Part shown: piece after piece, positions 55,437 through 64,000 of the stretch | Numbering within the stretch: the first letter of the stretch is position 1 | Layout of the letters: the number at the start of each line of letters is the position of its first letter | Origin: Chitinimonas koreensis | GTDB lineage: Bacteria; Pseudomonadota; Gammaproteobacteria; Burkholderiales; Chitinimonadaceae | Reading direction: 5' to 3' | Length of the DNA stretch: 64,000 bases | NCBI RefSeq assembly: GCF_014353015.1 | Contig: NZ_CP060704.1 | Coordinates: 4,923,001 to 4,987,000, forward strand | Position numbers and translations under genes: made by a program | The notes under the pieces: model-generated | Seen by the model: only the letters and a program-made list of their open reading frames with translations | Told to the model about the DNA's origin: nothing | Databases searched by the model: none

Positions 55437-58122
55437 CTAGCGGGGCGGCGCCAGCCGTAGCCGCAATTCGATCAATTCCGGATCGGCGCAAGGCCCGGCC
55501 TCGAAGCCCAGCGATTCGGCCAGCCGCCGCATCGCCAGGTTGCCGGCCAGGGTCTGGCCGAACAGCGTGCCGGTGCCGCGGCCCCTGCAGTATTCGACCA
55601 GCCGCGTCAGCAGCGCCCGACCCAGGCCGCGCCGCTTCAGGTCCGAGCGCACCACCACGGCGAATTCCGCCACCAGGTTGTCCGGGTCGCTGACCGCGCG
55701 GGCCACGCCCAGCGTCCGGGTCCGGCCGTCGGCATCGCGGCGCACCGCCACGAAGGCCATCTCGCGCTCGTAGTCGATCTGGGTGAAGCGGGCCAGCTGG
55801 TCGTGCGCCGGCCGTACCGCGGCGAAGAAACGCGCCCGGATGTCGGCCGGGCTCAACGATTCGAAGAATTCGCGGTGCGCCGGCTCGTCCTCGGGCCGGA
55901 TCGGCCGCAGCAGCACCGGCTCGCCGTGCCAGTCCAGCCAGCGCTCCTCCTCGGCCGGATAGGGCCGGATCGCCAGGCGGGCGTGGCCAGGGCCGGCGGC
56001 CTGGGTCACCACGATGCGCGCGTCGAGCGCCACCGCGCCATCGGCACCGGCCAGCAGCGGGTTGATGTCGAGCTCCATCACGCCGGGCAGTTCGCAGACC
56101 AGTTGCGAGACCGCCACCAGCACCCGTTCGATCGCCGCCCGGTCGACCGCGGGCCGGCTGCGGAAGCCGTCGAGCAGGCGGTCGACCCGGGTCCGCCCCA
56201 TCATTTCGCGGGCCAGCGAGCGGTTCAGCGGCGGCAGGCCGACGGCGCGGTCGCCGATCAGCTCCACCGCCACGCCGCCCTGGCCGAACAGCAGGGTCGG
56301 GCCGAACACCGCGTCGCAGCTGGCGCCGACGATCAGCTCGACCGCCCCCTCGCGGCGATGCATCGGCTGCACGGTGAAGCCGTCCAGGCGGGCATGGGGA
56401 TGGCTCGCCGCCAGCCTGGCCCGCATGGCGGCGGCGGCCTCGGCGGCGGCTGCCGGGGTCGGCAGGTCGAGGATCACGCCGCCGACGTCGGACTTGTGGC
56501 TGAGATCGGGCGAGCGGATCTTCAGCGCCAGCGGCGGCGCGAAACCGGCCGCGGCCTGCGCCACCTGCTCCGGGGTGGCGGCCTGGCGCGTCGGCACCAC
56601 CGCGATGCCGTAGGCGGCCAGTACCGCCTTGGCCTCGGCCTCGTCCAGCATGCTGCGGCCGTCGGCCAGCGCCGCGGCGATCACCGCCTGCGCGGCGGCC
56701 CGGTCCGGCGCCGTTTCGCCGCCGACCGGCGGCGTCTCCAGCAGCAGGGCCTGGTTGCGCTGGTAGGCGAGCCGCTGCAGGAAGGCCCGCACCGCCTGCT
56801 CCGGCGTGTCGTAGGTCGGCACCCCGGCGGCGCGGCAGCGCGCCCGCGCCGCCCGCACCGCGCCGCCCGCACCGCGTCGCCGCCGAGCCAGCAGGCCAGC
56901 ACCGGCTTGGCGCGGCGGCGAGCGCCGGCACCACGGCCCGGGCGATCTCGTCGCTGTCGACGATGGCGGTCGGGGCGTGGATGAACAGGACGGCGTCGCA
57001 GCCCGGGTCCGCCAGCAGGACGTCCAGCGCGGCCAGGTAGCGCGGCACCGGCGCGTCGCCGACCAGGTCGACCGGGTTGCCGTGCGACCAGGCCGCCGGC
57101 AGCGCGGCGTCGAGCCGGAGCAGGCTCCGGGCCGCCAGCGCGGCCAGCCTGCCGCCGCCGAGCTCGAGCGCGTCGGCCGCCAGCACGCCGGCGCCGCCGC
57201 CGTTGGTCAGCACCGCCAGCCGCTCGCCGGCCAGCGGCTTGCAGCGCGCCAGCGTCTCGGCCGCGTCGAACAGTTCCTCGGTGGTGTGCACGCGCAGCAT
57301 GCCGGCGCGCCGGATGGCCGCGTCGTAGACCGCGTCGGCGCCCGCCAGCGCGCCGGTATGGGAATGCGCGGCACGGGCGCCCGATTCGCCGCGGCCGGCC
57401 TTGACCAGCAGGACCGGCTTGCTGCGGGCGGCGGCGCGCGCCGCCGACATGAACTTGCGGGCATCGCGCACCGCTTCGGCGTAGAGCAGGATGGCGCCGG
57501 TGTCCGGATCGGCCGCCAGGTAGTCGAGCAGGTCGCCGAAGTCCACGTCGGCGCAGTCGCCCAGCGAGACGAAATGGGAAAAGCCGATCTGGCGCGAGCG
57601 GGCCCAGTCCAGCACCGCGGTGGTCAGCGCGCCCGACTGCGAGACGAAGGCCAGCCGGCCGGCCGGCGCGCCGGCGTGGGCGAAGCTGGCGTTCAGGCCG
57701 AGGCCGGGCACCAGCAGCCCGACGCAGTTGGGGCCGAGGATGCGCAGCAGGTGGGGCCGGGCCGCCGCCAGCATGGCCGCGGCCAGGCTGTCGCGCTGCC
57801 GCGGCGAGCCGAGCCCGGCGGTCAGCACCACGGCGGCGCGGCAGCCGGCGGCGCCGAGCTCGGCGATCAGGCCCGGCACCGTGGCCGGTGGGGTGCAGAT
57901 CACCGCCAGGTCGGGCGGCTCGGGCAGGCTGGCGACGTCGCGATGGACCGGCAGGCCGGCCAGTTCGCCGTACTTGGGGTTGACCGGCATGATGCGGCCG
58001 GCGAAGCCGCCGGCCTGCAGGTTGGCCAGCACCGTCGCGCCCACGCTGCGCGGCCGCGCCGAGGCGCCGATCACGGCGACCGAGGCGGGACGGAACATCC
58101 GGTCGAGATTGCGGATACTCAT
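55437..58122 (-). CDS. ADP-forming acyl-CoA synthetase fused to GNAT acetyltransferase (two frame disruptions)
   Basis: Repaired length about 890 aa. Order: CoA-binding domain (MFRPASVAVIGASARPRSVG), succinyl-CoA-synthetase-like domain with the phospho-His loop SHTGALAGADAVYDAA, ATP-grasp (LALKIRSPDLSHKSDVGGV), and a C-terminal GNAT domain (VRSDLKRRGLGRALLTRLVE) as in Pat/AcuA-type protein acetyltransferases. Two lesions lie between about 56848 and 56920: one base is missing near 56911-56920 (ALAARAKPVLACWLGG restored), and an exact 14-bp tandem duplication (56848-56861 and 56862-56875) breaks the frame again. If real, they would separate the CoA half from the ATP-grasp/GNAT half. AGGAG precedes ATG 58122. 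Confidence 0.83.
56848..56875. repeat. Exact 14-bp tandem duplication inside the acyl-CoA synthetase gene
   Basis: The unit 'gccgcccgcaccgc' occurs twice without a gap. Because 14 is not a multiple of 3, it shifts the reading frame. Deleting one copy restores GGDAVRAARARCRAAGVPTY. It could be an assembly error or a real slippage mutation. Confidence 0.9.
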
Positions 58123-58195
58123 GGGTGGGGCTCCTGGCGGGATGGCGGACCAGCCCGACCATAGCGCGGCGCCGTGCCGCGTTTCTTGATCTGGC

Positions 58196-59449
58196 TCAGG
58201 CCGAGCGCCACCACAGCGCCGCCGCGCAGCCGGCGACCGTCGCCGCCAGCGGCCCGGCCACGCGCCGGCCGAAGCCGCCGCCGCCGAGAACGAAGGCGAT
58301 CGCCAGCTTGGCCGCGGTATTGGCCGCCAGCGCCAGCACCACCGCGGCCAGCACCGCGTCGGCGGACTGCCGGCCCAGTGCGTGCATGCGCAGGCCGGAC
58401 AGCGTGACGGCATCCACGTCGGTGGTGCCCGAGATCAGGGCGGCCAGGTAGAGCCCGCCCTGGCCGGCGCGGTCGGTCAGCCAGGCCACCGCCAGCAGGA
58501 CCGCGCCGTAGAACGCCGCGAAGCCGAGCGCGGCCGGCAGCTCAACCGGGTTGCCCGCGGCGGGGGGATGGACCGGCTCGACCGGCCCGCGCAAGAGCGG
58601 CAGGGCCGACAGGAGTCCGGCCAGCGCGCCGCAGCCGAGCACGGCCGCCAGCGGGCCGGCCAGCGCGGGCGCCGTCACCGCGGCGATCAGCGCCAGCCGG
58701 AGCGGCACCACCAGGTTGGCCAGCACGGTCACCCGCGCGGCCGGCCGGAGCGGCGCCTCCTTGCGGCCGGCCAGGCGCGCGTACAGCAGCGTGGTCGCGG
58801 TGCTCGACACCAGGCCGCCCAAGAGGCCGGCGACACGGGTGCCGGCCTGCTGGCCGAACAGGCGCAGCGCCAGGTAGCCGACCAGCCCGACGCCGGAGAT
58901 CAGCACCACCAGCAGCCAGGTCCGATACGGGTTGAACGCGGCGTAGGGGCCGTAGTCGCGGTCGGGCAGCAGCGGCAGGACCACCAGGCTGAGCACCGCG
59001 AACTGCAGCATCGAGCGCAGCTCTTCCGGCTCCAGCCGGCGCGCCAGCCCGGCCAGCTCGGCCTTGAAATGCAGCAGCAGGGTCACGGTGATGCCGAGCA
59101 TGGTGGCCAGCTCGAGCTGGCCCAGCCAGCACAGCACGCCCAGCGCATAGCACAGCACCAGCGCGACCTCGGTGGTGGTGCCGGGATCGCCGTCGGCGGC
59201 CGGCCGCGCCAGGTAGGCGGCGACGATGGCCAGCGCCGCGCACAGCATGCCGGCCGCCACGATCCAGCTGCTGCCCAGCGCCTGCGCCAGCAGGCCGCAG
59301 ACCGTGCCCAGCAGCGCGACCAGGGCGAAGGTGCGCAGCCCGGCCAGCGCGGCGGGACTGCGCTCGCGCTCCAGGCCGATCAGCAGGCCCAGGGCCAGGC
59401 TGGTGGCGAAGGCGGCCAGGATGTGCGGTTCGGGCGAGGGAAGCGACAT
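58196..59449 (-). CDS. MgtC/DUF4010 membrane protein
   Basis: The 417-aa polytopic protein begins with an MgtC/SapB-like segment (FATSLALGLLIGLERER, then AGLRTFALVALLGTVCGLL) followed by a DUF4010 domain. About twelve hydrophobic helices are present, including YLALRLFGQQAGTRVAGLLG, LVVPLRLALIAAVTA and LAALISGTTDVDAVTLS. The family is membrane-bound and poorly understood; MgtC proteins regulate ion balance and ATP synthase in intracellular bacteria. It is 73 bp upstream of the acyl-CoA synthetase gene and downstream of the alcohol dehydrogenase gene (43 bp), all on the minus strand, so an operon is likely. Confidence 0.85.
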   Translation of the reverse strand: MSLPSPEPHILAAFATSLALGLLIGLERERSPAALAGLRTFALVALLGTVCGLLAQALGSSWIVAAGMLCAALAIVAAYLARPAADGDPGTTTEVALVLCYALGVLCWLGQLELATMLGITVTLLLHFKAELAGLARRLEPEELRSMLQFAVLSLVVLPLLPDRDYGPYAAFNPYRTWLLVVLISGVGLVGYLALRLFGQQAGTRVAGLLGGLVSSTATTLLYARLAGRKEAPLRPAARVTVLANLVVPLRLALIAAVTAPALAGPLAAVLGCGALAGLLSALPLLRGPVEPVHPPAAGNPVELPAALGFAAFYGAVLLAVAWLTDRAGQGGLYLAALISGTTDVDAVTLSGLRMHALGRQSADAVLAAVVLALAANTAAKLAIAFVLGGGGFGRRVAGPLAATVAGCAAALWWRSA

Positions 59450-59492
59450 GGGCAGGGGCGGCGAACGCGGCGGTTGCGGCAGCGCCGGCGGG

Positions 59493-60515
59493 CTAGAGTT
59501 CCAGCACCACGCGGCCGTCGATATGGCCGGCCTTCATGCGGGCGAAGATGTCGTTGATATGGTCCAGCCGGTCGGTGCTGTAGTGCGCCTGCACCTTGCC
59601 CTCGCCGGCGAAGGCCAGCGCCTCCTCCAGGTCCTTGCGGGTGCCGACGATGGAGCCGCGCACGGTCTTGGCGTTGAGCACCACGTCGAAGATCGGCAGG
59701 TCGAAGCTGCCCGGCGGCAGGCCGACCAGCGACATGGTGCCGCGCTTGTGCAGCATGGCCAGCGCCTGGGCGAAGGCCGGCCGCGAGACGGCGGTCACCA
59801 GGGCACCGTGCACGCCGCGCAGCTCGCGCTGCAGCACCTCGGCCGGATCGGTGGCGCTGGCATTGATCGCGAGGTCGGCGCCCAGCGCGCGCGCCAGCGC
59901 CAGCTTGTCCTCGCTGACGTCGACCGCCGCGACGTGGAAGCCCATGGCGCGGGCGTACTGCACCGCCATGTGGCCCAGGCCGCCGATGCCGGAGATCGCC
60001 ACCCAGTCGCCCGGCTTGCAGTCGAGCACCTTGAGACCCTTGTAGACGGTCACGCCCGCGCACAGCACCGGTGCGGCCGCGGCGAAGCCCAGGCTGGCCG
60101 GCAGGTGGCCGACGTAGCCCGGATCGGCCAGCACGTACTCGGCATAGCCGCCGTTGACCGAATAGCCGGTCATCTGCTGGTGGTCGCACAGCGTCTCCCA
60201 GCCGGTGATGCAGTGCTCGCAGTGGCCGCAGGCGGTGTGCAGCCAGGGCACGCCGACGCGGTCGCCTTCCTTGAGCGTGGTGACGCCGGCGCCGACGCGG
60301 GCCACGTAGCCGGCGCCTTCGTGGCCGGGAATGAAGGGCAAGGCCGGCTTGACCGGCCAGTCGCCGTCGGCCGCGTGCAGATCGGTGTGGCAGACGCCGG
60401 AAGCCATCACCTTCACCAGCACCTGGCCGGCCGGTACCTCGGGGACGTCGACCTCCTCGATCGACAAGGGCTTGCCGAACTCGCGGACGACCGCCGCCTT
60501 CATTTTTTCGCTCAT
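59493..60515 (-). CDS. adhP: Zinc-dependent alcohol dehydrogenase (AdhP type)
   Basis: A medium-chain NAD-dependent alcohol dehydrogenase of 340 aa. Catalytic-zinc ligands are in VCHTDLHAADGDW and GHEGAGYV, structural-zinc cysteines in CGHCEHCITGWETLC, and the Rossmann motif GIGGLGHMAVQYA lies near residue 174. The C-terminus ends GHIDGRVVLEL, typical of AdhP. AGGAG precedes ATG 60515; an in-frame ATG at 60503 (MKAAVVREF) is the alternative. It heads the probable operon adhP-DUF4010-acyl-CoA synthetase. Substrate is likely ethanol/acetaldehyde. Confidence 0.93.
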   Translation of the reverse strand: MSEKMKAAVVREFGKPLSIEEVDVPEVPAGQVLVKVMASGVCHTDLHAADGDWPVKPALPFIPGHEGAGYVARVGAGVTTLKEGDRVGVPWLHTACGHCEHCITGWETLCDHQQMTGYSVNGGYAEYVLADPGYVGHLPASLGFAAAAPVLCAGVTVYKGLKVLDCKPGDWVAISGIGGLGHMAVQYARAMGFHVAAVDVSEDKLALARALGADLAINASATDPAEVLQRELRGVHGALVTAVSRPAFAQALAMLHKRGTMSLVGLPPGSFDLPIFDVVLNAKTVRGSIVGTRKDLEEALAFAGEGKVQAHYSTDRLDHINDIFARMKAGHIDGRVVLEL

Positions 60516-60732
60516 GGTCCCTGCTCCTGGGAATGCCCGGTCCCGTACCGGTCGCCGTGACGGCCAATCTAGGCTTCCGGGCAGCGCAGGGCTTGATCGA
60601 AGTCAAGGATGGGCGCCGGCGGCCGGCGCGGCCCGACCGCCGGGGAAACCCTCGCGGACGCCGCCGCCCGGCTCGACCCACAGCCCTGCTGCTATATTGC
60701 GCGCCTCGCTTCCATCGACAACGGGCCCGTAC

Positions 60733-62520
60733 ATGGCAACCGCAACCCCCGCCCCCGGACGTCCCGCCGCACTGGCCGGACTGCTGCCCTATATGCGGCC
60801 CTACCGCGCCCGCATCGCGCTGGCGCTGCTGTTCCTGCTGCTGGCCGCCGCGGCGACGCTGGTGCTGCCGGTCGCGCTGCGCGGCCTGCTCGACCAGGGG
60901 CTGCTGAGCGGCGACGGCGGCAGCCACGGCGAGCGGCTGGTCGCGCTGCGCGGCCACTTCCTCATGCTGTTCGCGGTCACCGTGGCGATGGGCGTGTTCA
61001 CGGCGGTGCGCTATTTCCTGGTCACCTGGCTCGGCGAGCGCATCACCGCCGACCTGCGCAACGCGCTCTACGGCCACATCCTCAAGCAGAGCCCGGCCTT
61101 CTTCGAGACCACCCAGACCGGCGAGGTGCTGAGCCGGCTCACCACCGATACCACGCTGGTGCAGACCGTGATCGGCACCTCGCTGTCGATGGGTCTGCGC
61201 AACCTGATCATGGGCGCCGGCGCGCTGGCGATGCTGGTGTGGACCAACCCGCGCATGATGCTGCTGGTGCTGGCCGGCCTCGCCCTGGTGGTCGTCCCCT
61301 CGGTCTGGATCGGCCGGCGCGTGCGGCGGCTGTCGCGCGCCAGCCAGGACCGCATCGCCGATTCGAGCGCGATCGCCGGCGAGGTGCTCAACGCGATCGC
61401 GGTGGTGCAGAGCTACACCGCCGAGCCGCGCGAAACGCGCCGCTTCGCCGATTCGACCGAGCACGCCTTCCATACCGCCGTGCGGCGCACCGCCTCGCGC
61501 TCGGCGCTGGTCGGCTTCATCACCATCGCCACCTCGGCGCTGCTGCTGTGGATGCTGTACCAGGGCGCCCAGGCGGTGATCGGCGGCGGCATGAGCGCCG
61601 GCCAGCTCGGCCAGACCGTGGTCTACGTGATCATGCTGGCCGGCGCCTCGGCGGTGCTCAGCGAGGTCTACGGCGACCTCTTGCGCGCGGCCGGCGCGAC
61701 CGAGCGGCTGGTCGAGCTGCTGCACACCGAGCCCGCCATCGTCTCGCCCTCGCCGGCGGCCCGCGCGCCCGACAGCCACGGCGGTTGCCGCGTGCGGCTC
61801 GACGCGGTCGGCTTCGCCTACCCGTCGCGGCCCGGCACGCCGGCGCTGCAGCAGCTGTCGTTCGAGGTCGAGCCCGGCGAGACCGTCGCCCTGGTCGGCC
61901 CGAGCGGCGCCGGCAAGACCACCGTGTTCCAGCTGCTGCAGCGCTTCTACGATCCGCAGCAGGGCGCGCTGCTGCTCGACGGCGTGCCGGTACGCGAGCT
62001 GCGGCTCGAGGAGCTGCGCGCGCGCATCGGCGTGGTGCCGCAGGAGGCGGTGCTGTTCTCCGGCAGCGTGTTCGACAACATCCGCTACGGCCGGCCCGAG
62101 GCCAGCGCGGCCGAGGTCGAGGACGCCGCGCGCGCCGCCTTCGCCCATGACTTCGTCATGGCACTGCCGGACGGCTACCACACCGAGCTTGGCGAGCGCG
62201 GCGTACGGCTGAGCGGCGGCCAGCGCCAGCGCATCGCGATCGCCCGCGCCATGCTGAAGAACCCGCCGCTGCTGCTGCTCGACGAGGCCACCAGCGCGCT
62301 CGACGCGCAGAGCGAACGCATGGTGCAGGCCGCGCTCGACGCGCTGATGGCCGGCCGCACCACGCTGGTGATCGCCCACCGGCTGGCCACGGTGCAGCAT
62401 GCCAAACGCATCCTGGTGCTCGATCGCGGCAGGCTGGTCGAGCAGGGCAGCCATGCCGAGCTGGTCGCCGCCGACGGCCTCTACGCCAAGCTGGCCTCGC
62501 TGCAGTTCAGCGAGGCCTGA
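60733..62520 (+). CDS. ABC exporter (MsbA/LmrA-like, fused membrane and ATPase domains)
   Basis: A half-transporter of 595 aa with six membrane helices (about residues 25-310) and a C-terminal ATPase: Walker A VGPSGAGKTTV, Q-loop VPQEAVLFSGSV, signature LSGGQRQRIAIARAM, Walker B LLLLDEATSALD and H-loop IAHRLATVQHAK. It would work as a homodimer, exporting lipid, drug or peptide; a lipid-A or multidrug role cannot be told apart here. ATG 60733 follows a GC-rich leader with no strong ribosome-binding site. No partner gene is linked. Confidence 0.9.
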   Translation: MATATPAPGRPAALAGLLPYMRPYRARIALALLFLLLAAAATLVLPVALRGLLDQGLLSGDGGSHGERLVALRGHFLMLFAVTVAMGVFTAVRYFLVTWLGERITADLRNALYGHILKQSPAFFETTQTGEVLSRLTTDTTLVQTVIGTSLSMGLRNLIMGAGALAMLVWTNPRMMLLVLAGLALVVVPSVWIGRRVRRLSRASQDRIADSSAIAGEVLNAIAVVQSYTAEPRETRRFADSTEHAFHTAVRRTASRSALVGFITIATSALLLWMLYQGAQAVIGGGMSAGQLGQTVVYVIMLAGASAVLSEVYGDLLRAAGATERLVELLHTEPAIVSPSPAARAPDSHGGCRVRLDAVGFAYPSRPGTPALQQLSFEVEPGETVALVGPSGAGKTTVFQLLQRFYDPQQGALLLDGVPVRELRLEELRARIGVVPQEAVLFSGSVFDNIRYGRPEASAAEVEDAARAAFAHDFVMALPDGYHTELGERGVRLSGGQRQRIAIARAMLKNPPLLLLDEATSALDAQSERMVQAALDALMAGRTTLVIAHRLATVQHAKRILVLDRGRLVEQGSHAELVAADGLYAKLASLQFSEA

Positions 62521-62594
62521 AACGGCGCCGGACCGGCATCGGCCGCATATCGATCAATGCCATAAGCATCGTTAATTTCATGCACTTTAGTCAT

Positions 62595-62623
62595 TTGACA
62601 CGCCTCGAGCCGGTCACTTAAAT
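62595..62623 (+). promoter_or_regulatory. Candidate sigma-70 promoter
   Basis: TTGACA (62595-62600), exactly 17 bp, then TTAAAT (62618-62623). It lies in an AT-rich patch (62560-62630) upstream of the SnoaL-like gene (62837). The leader to the start codon is about 205 nt. The whole 62521-62836 gap has no other recognised feature. Confidence 0.5.
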
Positions 62624-62836
62624 TCGCCGATGACATCAGTATTGCGCAGTGCAGCACAGCCTGCGCAAAGGCGATGTCGGGCCCCGGCGATCCACCGCGC
62701 CGCGGCCTCACCGCCCTACCCCACGGCGACGCAGGCCCCACGAATCCGCACCAGAACGGAATGCCTCGCGCAGCCCTGCCGCATCCGGCCACTCGCGGTC
62801 GGTTGGTTTTCACGACCCCAACCTCATCGAACGACC

Positions 62837-63213
62837 ATGACCGATACGCTCCGACCGGAATCCGTGATCCAGCGCCAGCTCGACGCCTACAACGCGCACG
62901 ACCTCGACGGCTGGCTGGCCACCTACGCGCCCGACGCGCAACAGTTCGAATACCCGGCCACGCTGCTGGCCGACGGCATCGACGCCATCCGCGAACGCGC
63001 GCGCAGCCGCTTCGCCGAACCCAATCTGCATGCCCATCTGCGCCAGCGCACGGTGATGGGCAACATGGTGATCGACTACGAGGACGTGGTGCGCACCTTC
63101 CCTGGCGAAGGCCCGGCCGCATCGAGCTGACCGCGATCTACCAGGTGGTCGACGGCAGGATCAAGACCGCCTCCTTCGTGTTCGGCGCCAAGACGCTCGA
63201 CGCCGCGCGCTGA
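62837..63213 (+). CDS. SnoaL/NTF2-like protein (frame break near 63115)
   Basis: A small protein of 125 aa after repair, with the cone-shaped NTF2-like fold expected from VIQRQLDAYNAHDLDGWLATY at the start, an inner beta part (VMGNMVIDYEDVVRTFPGEG) and the C-terminal AIYQVVDGRIKTASFVFG. The first frame ends at 63130; one extra G at the GG of 63115-63116 gives PGRIELTAIYQ and leads on to the stop at 63213. Members include steroid isomerases and polyketide cyclases, but many have no known activity. No substrate can be inferred. Confidence 0.75.
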
Positions 63214-63457
63214 GCGGCGCGCCGGCCGATCCAATCACCACGACGGAGTCGACAGCGACCACAGACCGAACCTGAACGATCCGCCGCAACGGGCGCCAAG
63301 TCCCGCCGGCGGATCGCCTACATCGCAAATCCGTGCTGAATGAACATCCGCATCGATCGCGCAACGGGCGAACGATGCGGCGGCGCCGGCGGGTCCGAAC
63401 CCGACCGGCGACCGACAACAAGATGCAGGCAGCATCGAGCACACGGGGAGGAAACCC

Positions 63458-63544
63458 ATGGGCAACCACAATGCCGGTGCCGCGCACGCCCTGCGCGCCG
63501 CCGATGCCGCGTCGCATGCCGTCGCGGCGCGAGGGCTTGCGTGA
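63458..63544 (+). CDS. Putative 28-codon leader ORF overlapping the desaturase start
   Basis: A short ORF MGNHNAGAAHALRAADAA (28 codons in all) has an excellent ribosome-binding site (GGGGAGG at 63445-63451, 6-bp spacing) while the desaturase ATG has none of its own. Its TGA shares one base with that ATG (tgATG at 63542-63546), so translation could re-start at the desaturase. It has no homology I recognise and may act as a leader or a small protein. Confidence 0.5.
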   Translation: MGNHNAGAAHALRAADAASHAVAARGLA

Positions 63545-64000
63545 TGCAAGACCCGCTCGGCCTCATCGCCGCGGCCTGGAACGGCCTGGTCGCGGCCTAT
63601 CTCGCCGCCTTGCCGGCCACGCTCGAGGATTTCCTCGGCTCGGCCGCGCTGGCCGCCGCCATCCTGCTGTTCGAATGCGCCTGCCTGGGCTGGCCGCGCT
63701 CGTCGCTGCGCGCGCTGCTGCGCGGCGACAGCGGCAGCGTGCGCAACGACCTATGGACTTTCCTGCTGCTCGGCCTGGGCCTCGGCTGGCCGCTGAGCCA
63801 GCTCGCGCTGCTGGGCCTGCCCGAGGCGGCCCGGCAAGCGCTGCAGCACTGGGCCGCGCTCCAGCCGGCCGACGCCGGCCCGCCGCTGGCGGTCGCGCTG
63901 GCCTGGTTCGTCATCTACGACTTCCTGCTCTACTGGCTGCACCGCTGGTCGCACACCGTGCCGGCGCTGTGGGCGCTGCACGCCTACCACCATAGCGCCG
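63544..64000 (+). CDS. Sterol desaturase/fatty acid hydroxylase family protein (partial, runs off the window)
   Basis: The reading frame is open from ATG 63544 to the window edge (152 codons seen). It has several hydrophobic helices (for example SAALAAAILLFECACLGW and WTFLLLGLGLGWPLSQLAL) and the first histidine boxes of the family: YWLHRWSHTVPALWALH and HAYHHS, which bind the di-iron centre. The rest of the protein lies beyond the end. Start choice rests on the overlap with the leader ORF's stop; a GTG at 63541 is an alternative. Substrate unknown. Confidence 0.8.
   Translation, partial: MQDPLGLIAAAWNGLVAAYLAALPATLEDFLGSAALAAAILLFECACLGWPRSSLRALLRGDSGSVRNDLWTFLLLGLGLGWPLSQLALLGLPEAARQALQHWAALQPADAGPPLAVALAWFVIYDFLLYWLHRWSHTVPALWALHAYHHSA

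Noticed and set aside
59380..62454. 1024-residue minus-strand open frame opposite the ABC exporter
   Set aside because: Antisense shadow of the exporter, which has all ABC motifs; the frame has no motifs of its own.

Overview
The window is a very GC-rich (roughly 68-70 %) bacterial chromosome segment. Its gene content fits a Gram-negative betaproteobacterium: a ubiE/ubiJ/ubiB ubiquinone set with a DUF971 gene, a stand-alone RnfB without the rest of Rnf, PhoB/PhoR, class 2 PyrD, nth/ampD overlap and outer-membrane curli export. A Neisseriales or Burkholderiales relative is my best guess, but no 16S or ribosomal genes are present to decide. No phage, insertion sequence or CRISPR array was seen.

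Layout. 0.3-4.1 kb: dipeptide ABC transporter dppBCDF (minus). 4.8-7.2 kb: corA and murB (minus). 7.4-9.9 kb: a four-gene bufferin-type operon (Cys-rich peptide, DUF692 enzyme, DUF2063 partner, DoxX). 9.9-17.0 kb: a complete curli-type secretion locus: a LuxR regulator facing away from a small curlin, a 531-aa curlin, csgE, csgF, csgG and a third, 576-aa curlin-like protein. 17.4-27.2 kb: an exported unknown protein, PEP carboxylase, ubiB, alanyl-tRNA editing protein, ubiJ, a NYN-domain protein, ubiE and DUF971 (all minus). 27.3-30.6 kb: phoBR and transaldolase. 30.8-38.4 kb: kup, ampD, nth, PilZ protein, small membrane protein, rnfB, FecR protein, pyrD and folD (minus). 38.5-38.8 kb: tRNA-Pro, tRNA-Arg and tRNA-His with a clear promoter and terminator. 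39.2-47.4 kb: a signalling block (HD-GYP response regulator, 1173-aa hybrid kinase, chemoreceptor, PAS-GGDEF protein). 47.5-60.5 kb: a metabolic and stress island (P-type ATPase, Acg-like nitroreductase, beta-CASP nuclease, AMP phosphorylase, PRPP-synthetase-like enzyme, ADP-forming acyl-CoA synthetase fused to GNAT, DUF4010 membrane protein, alcohol dehydrogenase). 60.7-64 kb: ABC exporter, SnoaL-like protein, a 28-codon leader ORF and a truncated sterol-desaturase-family gene.

The two most interesting regions are the curli locus with two unusually large curlin-repeat proteins, and the compact run at 51.6-55.4 kb in which an RNA-cleaving nuclease, AMP phosphorylase and an archaeal-looking PRPP synthetase overlap or nearly overlap. 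Together these could form a nucleotide-salvage route that has not, to my knowledge, been described as a unit.

A caution on quality: ten genes carry a reading-frame break, most of which are repaired by adding one base to a short C or G run (murB, bufB, bufC, luxR, two curlins twice each, csgE, ppc, the P-type ATPase, the SnoaL-like gene); the acyl-CoA synthetase has one such site plus an exact 14-base duplication. The uniform direction (always a missing base in a GC homopolymer) points to sequencing or assembly error rather than gene decay. Coordinates below span the repaired genes.

Intergenic spaces hold several repeat families. One composite element lies just downstream of three minus-strand genes and ends in a CCCGGC-N3-GCCGGG hairpin.
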